Part shown: positions 57,901 through 64,000 of the stretch, piece after piece | How positions within the stretch are numbered: position 1 is the stretch's first letter | Layout of the letters: every line of letters begins with the position of its first letter | NCBI GenBank assembly: GCA_907163375.1 | Contig: CAJQUW010004583.1 | Location: forward strand, 115,582 to 179,581 | DNA: 64,000 bases | Direction of reading: 5' to 3' | Source: Prostheceraeus crozeri | Taxonomy: Eukaryota > Platyhelminthes > Polycladida > Euryleptidae | The notes under the pieces: model-generated | The model's input: the letters and a program-made list of their open reading frames with translations, nothing else | Database searches by the model: none | Told to the model about the DNA's origin: nothing | Program-made: the position numbers and the translations under genes

Positions 57901-60900
57901 TTTGGAATCAGCATGAAATTCTGCATCTGTGTGGTGAGTTTCAAGTCAATCAAAGAGAAAAAATTTTCAACATTTTTCGAAAAAACGACAGAGTTAGAAT
58001 TTTGGACGTTTTGGGCTCTAGCATCAAAACGAAGCATCGGATGGGAAAACGGATTTCAGATTTGGAATCAGCATGAAATTCTCTATCAAAATGGTGAGTT
58101 TCAAGTCAATCGGAGAGAAAAAGTTTCGCTGACGTCCCCCCCCCTCGGGAGAGCTAGCTTCGATTTTGGCTTCCAGTGGACGGATTTTGTCGTGCAATAG
58201 CTCGTTTGAAAGCTAAGAGTGAGACAAATTCAGTGAAAGAATCGGCTTGTTCATATCTGTCTTCGTTTAGATGTGAGACGCCATTTAAGATTTTGGGAGA
58301 TTGGCGAAAAACGACAGAGTTAGAATTTTGGACGTTTCGGGCTCTAGCTTCAAAACGAAGCATCGGATGGGAAAACGGATTTCAGATTTGGAATCAGCAT
58401 GAAATTCTGCATCTGTGTGGTGAGTTTCAAGTCAATCAGAGAGAAAAAATATTCAACATTTTTCGAAAAAACGACAGAGTTAGAATTTTGGTCGTTTTGG
58501 GCTGTAGCGCCAAAACGAACCATCTGATGGGAAAACGGAGGCCAGATTCGGATTCAGCGTGAAATTCTGCATCGGTATGGTGAATTTGAACGCAATCGGA
58601 GAGAAAAAGTTTCGCTGACGTCCCCCCCTCTCGGGAGAGCTAGCTTCGATTTTGGCTTCCAGTGGACGGATTTTGTCGTGCCATAGCTCGTTTGAAAGCT
58701 AAGAGTGAGACAAATTCAGTGAAAGAATCGGCTTGTTCATATCTGTCTTCGTTTAGATGTGAGACGCCATTTAAGATTTTGGGAGATTGGCGAAAAACGA
58801 CAGAGTTAGAATTTTGGACGTTTTGGGCTCTAGCATCAAAACGAAGCAGGGACGTTTCGGGCTCTAGCTTCAAAACGAAGCATCGGATGGGAAAACGGAT
58901 TTCAGATTTGGAATCAGCATGAAATTCTGCATCTGTGTGGTGAGTTTCAAGTCAATCAAAGAGAAAAAATTTTCAACATTTTTCGAAAAAACGACAGAGT
59001 TAGAATTTTGGACGTTTTGGGCTCTAGCATCAAAACGAAGCATCGGATGGGAAAACGGATTTCAGATTTGGAATCAGCATGAAATTCTCTATCAAAATGG
59101 TGAGTTTCAAGTCAATCGGAGAGAAAAAGTTTCGCTGACGTCCCCCCCCCCTCGGGAGAGCTAGCTTCGATTTTGGCTTCCAGTGGACCGATTTTGTCGT
59201 GCAACAGCTCGTTTGAAAGCTAAGAGTGAGACAAATTCAGTAAAAGAATCGGCTTGTTCATATCTGTCTTCGTTTAGATGTGAGACGCCATTTAAGATTT
59301 TGGGAGATTGGCGAAAAACGACAGAGTTAGAATTTTGGACGTTTCGGGCTCTAGCTTCAAAACGAAGCATCGGATGGGAAAACGGATTTCAGATTTGGAA
59401 TCAGCATGAAATTCTGCATCTGTGTGGTGAGTTTCAAGTCAATCAGAGAGAAAAAATATTCAACATTTTTCGAAAAAACGACAGAGTTAGAATTTTGGTC
59501 GTTTTGGGCTGTAGCGCCAAAACGAACCATCTGATGGGAAAACGGAGGCCAGATTCGGATTCAGCGTGAAATTCTGCATCGGTATGGTGAATTTGAACGC
59601 AATCGGAGAGAAAACGTTTCGCTGACGTCCCCCCCTCTCGGGAGAGCTAGCTTCGATTTTGGCTTCCAGTGGACGGATTTTGTCGTGCCATAGCTCGTTT
59701 GAAAGCTAAGAGTGAGACAAATTCAGTGAAAGAATCGGCTTGTTCATATCTGTCTTCGTTTAGATGTGAGACGCCATTTAAGATTTTGGGAGATTGGCGA
59801 AAAACGACAGAGTTAGAATTTTGGACGTTTTGGGCTCTAGCTTCAAAACGAAGCATCGGATGGGAAAACGGATTTCAGATTTGGAATCAGCATGAAATTC
59901 TGCATCTGTATGGTGAGTTTCAAGTCAATCGGAGAGAAAAAATTTTCAACATTTTTCGAAAAAACGACAGAGTTAGAATTTTGGACGTTTTGGGCTCTAG
60001 CTTCAAAACGAAGCATCGGATGGGAAAACGGATTTCAGATTTGGAATCAGCATGAAATTCTGCATCTGTGTGGTGAGTTTCAAGTCAATCAAAGAGAAAA
60101 AATTTTCAACATTTTTCGAAAAAACGACAGAGTTAGAATTTTGGACGTTTTGGGCTCTAGCATCAAAACGAAGCATCGGATGGGAAAACGGATTTCAGAT
60201 TTGGAATCAGCATGAAATTCTCTATCAAAATGGTGAGTTTCAAGTCAATCGGAGAGAAAAAGTTTCGCTGACGTCCCCCCCCCTCGGGAGAGCTAGCTTC
60301 GATTTTGGCTTCCAGTGGACGGATTTTGTCGTGCAATAGCTCGTTTGAAAGCTAAGAGTGAGACAAATTCAGTGAAAGAATCGGCTTGTTCATATCTGTC
60401 TTCGTTTAGATGTGAGACGCCATTTAAGATTTTGGGAGATTGGCGAAAAACGACAGAGTTAGAATTTTGGACGTTTCGGGCTCTAGCTTCAAAACGAAGC
60501 ATCGGATGGGAAAACGGATTTCAGATTTGGAATCAGCATGAAATTCTGCATCTGTGTGGTGAGTTTCAAGTCAATCAGAGAGAAAAAATTTTCAACATTT
60601 TTCGAAAAAACGACAGAGTTAGAATTTTGGTCGTTTTGGGCTGTAGCGCCAAAACGAACCATCTGATGGGAAAACGGAGGCCAGATTCGGATTCAGCGTG
60701 AAATTCTGCATCGGTATGGTGAATTTGAACGCAATCGGAGAGAAAACGTTTCGCTGACGTCCCCCCCTCTCGGGAGAGCTAGCTTCGATTTTGGCTTCCA
60801 GTGGACGGATTTTGTCGTGCCATAGCTCGTTTGAAAGCTAAGAGTGAGACAAATTCAGTGAAAGAATCGGCTTGTTCATATCTGTCTTCGTTTAGATGTG

Positions 60901-63900
60901 AGACGCCATTTAAGATTTTGGGAGATTGGCGAAAAACGACAGAGTTAGAATTTTGGACGTTTTGGGCTCTAGCTTCAAAACGAAGCATCGGAGAGCAAAA
61001 CGGATTTCAGATTTGGAATCAGCATGAAATTCTGCATCTGTGTGGTGAGTTTCAAGTCAATCAAAGAGAAAAAATTTTCAACATTTTTCGAAAAAACGAC
61101 AGAGTTAGAATTTTGGACGTTTTGGGCTCTAGCATCAAAACGAAGCATCGGATGGGAAAACGGATTTCAGATTTGGAATCAGCATGAAATTCTCTATCAA
61201 AATGGTGAGTTTCAAGTCAATCGGAGAGAAAAAGTTTCGCTGACGTCCCCCCCCCTCGGGAGAGCTAGCTTCGATTTTGGCTTCCAGTGGACCGATTTTG
61301 TCGTGCAACAGCTCGTTTGAAAGCTAAGAGTGAGACAAATTCAGTAAAAGAATCGGCTTGTTCATATCTGTCTTCGTTTAGATGTGAGACGCCATTTAAG
61401 ATTTTGGGAGATTGGCGAAAAACGACAGAGTTAGAATTTTGGACGTTTCGGGCTCTAGCTTCAAAACGAAGCATCGGATGGGAAAACGGATTTCAGATTT
61501 GGAATCAGCATGAAATTCTGCATCTGTGTGGTGAGTTTCAAGTCAATCAGAGAGAAAAAATTTTCAACATTTTTCGAAAAAACGACAGAGTTAGAATTTT
61601 GGTCGTTTTGGGCTGTAGCGCCAAAACGAACCATCTGATGGGAAAACGGAGGCCAGATTCGGATTCAGCGTGAAATTCTGCATCGGTATGGTGAATTTGA
61701 ACGCAATCGGAGAGAAAAAGTTTCGCTGACGTCCCCCCCTCTCGGGAGAGCTAGCTTCGATTTTGGCTTCCAGTGGACGGATTTTGTCGTGCCATAGCTC
61801 GTTTGAAAGCTAAGAGTGAGACAAATTCAGTGAAAGAATCGGCTTGTTCATATCTGTCTTCGTTTAGATGTGAGACGCCATTTAAGATTTTGGGAGATTG
61901 GCGAAAAACGACAGAGTTAGAATTTTGGACGTTTTGGGCTCTAGCTTCAAAACGAAGCATCGGATGGCAAAACGGATTTCAGATTTGGAATCAGCATGAA
62001 ATTCTGCATCTGTGTGGTGAGTTTCAAGTCAATCAAAGAGAAAAAATTTTCAACATTTTTCGAAAAAACGACAGAGTTAGAATTTTGGACGTTTTGGGCT
62101 CTAGCATCAAAACGAAGCATCGGATGGGAAAACGGATTTCAGATTTGGAATCAGCATGAAATTCTCTATCAAAATGGTGAGTTTCAAGTCAATCGGAGAG
62201 AAAAAGTTTCGCTGACGTCCCCCCCCCTCGGGAGAGCTAGCTTCGATTTTGGCTTCCAGTGGACGGATTTTGTCGTGCCATAGCTCGTTTGAAAGCTAAG
62301 AGTGAGACAAATTCAGTGAAAGAATCGGCTTGTTCATATCTGTCTTCGTTTAGATGTGAGACGCCATTTAAGATTTTGGGAGATTGGCGAAAAACGACAG
62401 AGTTAGAATTTTGGACGTTTTGGGCTCTAGCATCAAAACGAAGCATCGGATGGGAAAACGGATTTCAGATTTGGAATCAGCATGAAATTCTCTATCAAAA
62501 TGGTGAGTTTCAAGTCAATCGGAGAGAAAAAGTTTCGCTGACGTCCCCCCCCCTCGGGAGAGCTAGCTTCGATTTTGGCTTCCAGTGGACGGATTTTGTC
62601 GTGCAATAGCTCGTTTGAAAGCTAAGAGTGAGACAAATTCAGTGAAAGAATCGGCTTGTTCATATCTGTCTTCGTTTAGATGTGAGACGCCATTTAAGAT
62701 TTTGGGAGATTGGCGAAAAACGACAGAGTTAGAATTTTGGACGTTTTGGGCTCTAGCTTCAAAACGAAGCATCGGAGAGCAAAACGGATTTCAGATTTGG
62801 AATCAGCATGAAATTCTGCATCTGTGTGGTGAGTTTCAAGTCAATCAGAGAGAAAGAATTTTCAACATTTTTCGAAAAAACGACAGAGTTAGAATTTTGG
62901 ACGTTTTGGGCTCTAGCATCAAAACGAAGCATCGGATGGGAAAACGGATTTCAGATTTGGAATCAGCATGAAATTCTCTATCAAAATGGTGAGTTTCAAG
63001 TCAATCGGAGAGAAAAAGTTTCGCTGACGTCCCCCCCCCCTCGGGAGAGCTAGCTTCGATTTTGGCTTCCAGTGGACGGATTTTGTCGTGCCATAGCTCG
63101 TTTGAAAGCTAAGAGTGAGACAAATTCAGTGAAAGAATCGGCTTGTTCATATCTGTCTTCGTTTAGATGTGAGACGCCATTTAAGATTTTGGGAGATTGG
63201 CGAAAAACGACAGAGTTAGAATTTTGGACGTTTTGGGCTCTAGCTTCAAAACGAAGCATCGGATGGGAAAACGGATTTCAGATTTGGAATCAGCATGAAA
63301 TTCTGCATCTGTATGGTGAGTTTCAAGTCAATCAGAGAGAAAAAATTTCAACATTTTTCGAAAAAACGACAGAGTTAGAATTTTGGACGTTTTGGGCTGT
63401 AGCGCCAAAACGAACCATCGGATGGGAAAACGGAGGCCAGATTCGGATTCAGCGTGAAATTCTGCATCGGTATGGTGAATTTGAACGCAATCGGAGAGAA
63501 AAAGTTTCGCTGACGTCCCCCCCTCTGGACAGCTCGCTTCGATTTTGGCTTCCAGTGGACGGATTTTGTCGTGCCATAGCTCGTTTGAAAGCTAAGAGTG
63601 AGACAAATTCAGTGAAAGAATCGGCTTGTTCATATCTGTCTTCGTTTAGATGTGAGACGCCATTTAAGATTTTGGGAGATTGGCGAAAAACGACAGAGTT
63701 AGAATTTTGGACGTTTTGGGCTCTAGCTTCAAAACGAAGCATCGGATGGGAAAACGGATTTCAGATTTGGAATCAGCATGAAATTCTGCATCTGTGTGGT
63801 GAGTTTCAAGTCAATCAGAGAGAAAAAATTTTCAACATTTTTCGAAAAAACGACAGAGTTAGAATTTTGGTCGTTTTGGGCTCTAGAATCAAAACGAAGC

Positions 63901-64000
63901 ATCGGATGGGAAAACGGATTTCAGATTTGGAATCAGCATGAAATTCTCTATCAAAATGGTGAGTTTCAAGTCAATCGGAGATAAAAAGTTTCGCTGACGT
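51916..64000. repeat. Modular satellite array, 166 + n x 160 bp
   Basis: The landmark GTGGACGGATTTTGTCGTGC recurs 24 times (51953, 52439, 52765, 53251, 53901 ... 63555, the last base past this list). Spacings are 326, 486 or 646 in most cases, that is, one C-tract module of 166 bp plus one, two or three 160-bp modules beginning GACAGAGTTAGAATTTTGG. Exceptions are 450, 483, 487, 521, 589 and 650. The final module is of two types: one ends GCATCGGTATGG and is followed by CCCCCCCTCTCGGGAG, the other ends CTCTATCAAAATGG and is followed by CCCCCCCCCTCGGGAG. They often alternate, giving a higher-order dimer. Open frames of 69 to 128 codons occur on both strands in every unit, so no protein is inferred. 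The array continues beyond the window. Confidence 0.95.

Noticed and set aside
51932-63984. Dozens of 69 to 289 codon open frames that look like a tandem protein family
   Set aside because: Open frames occur on both strands of each satellite unit, end at the same repeat positions, and the 326 and 646-bp spacings break the frame. This is stop-poor satellite DNA.
51916-64000. CRISPR-like array
   Set aside because: Repeats are long, contiguous and without unique spacers, in a eukaryotic context.
1-64000. tRNA, rRNA or snRNA genes
   Set aside because: I looked for B-box-like GGTTCGAATCC and known conserved RNA words and found none that fold or align convincingly by eye.

Overview
This is a stretch of AT-rich animal nuclear genome, probably from a marine invertebrate. 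It has no dense gene order, no operons and no bacterial signals. It does carry Penelope-like retroelements, non-LTR (LINE) reverse transcriptase remnants, Tc1/mariner, hAT-like and piggyBac-like DNA elements, a Crypton-type recombinase fragment and a long satellite array, a mix typical of metazoan repeat landscapes. I cannot name the species from the sequence.

The only convincing host gene is at 6763-7302 (minus strand). It is a compact, single-exon secretory precursor of 179 residues. It has a signal peptide and six related Trp-containing peptides separated by dibasic KR/KK/RKR sites, with the shared pattern Y/W-x-P-x(1,2)-W-x3-Y. It has the layout of a neuropeptide or bioactive peptide precursor. 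I do not recognise the family, and it is the most interesting item in the window. A weak exon candidate lies just upstream on the opposite strand (7479-7684).

Layout. 1-6 kb: AT-rich DNA, an unclassified GC-richer repeat, and two clusters of palindromic minisatellite that may be the two ends of one 3.5-kb DNA element. 6.7-7.7 kb: the peptide gene. 7.95-9.1 kb: a piggyBac-like non-autonomous element. 9.9-12.6 kb: a Penelope-like element with direct terminal repeats and a target duplication. 18.7-24.8 kb: hAT-like repeats, a mariner nested in one of them, a Tc1-like element with a tiny hairpin inserted in its terminal repeat, and a hAT-type MITE. 26.9-34.1 kb: two opposite copies of one MITE family with perfect 8-bp target duplications. 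One copy sits inside a LINE reverse transcriptase, and a different MITE sits in the same LINE. 34.1-36.3 kb: long hairpins and a Tc1-like relic. 36.9-40.15 kb: a second Penelope-like element carrying an inverted partial copy of itself. 40.5-50.6 kb: more DNA-transposon relics, and a LINE interrupted by a Crypton-bearing insert. 50.67-64 kb: a C-rich microsatellite running into a satellite array that continues past the window edge. The main array is built from a 166-bp module followed by one to three 160-bp modules.

Most transposon reading frames are broken by frameshifts or stops. The many open frames in the satellite and minisatellites are by-products of repeats that lack stop codons and are not genes. 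Identities, family names and splice sites are judged by eye; no database search was possible.
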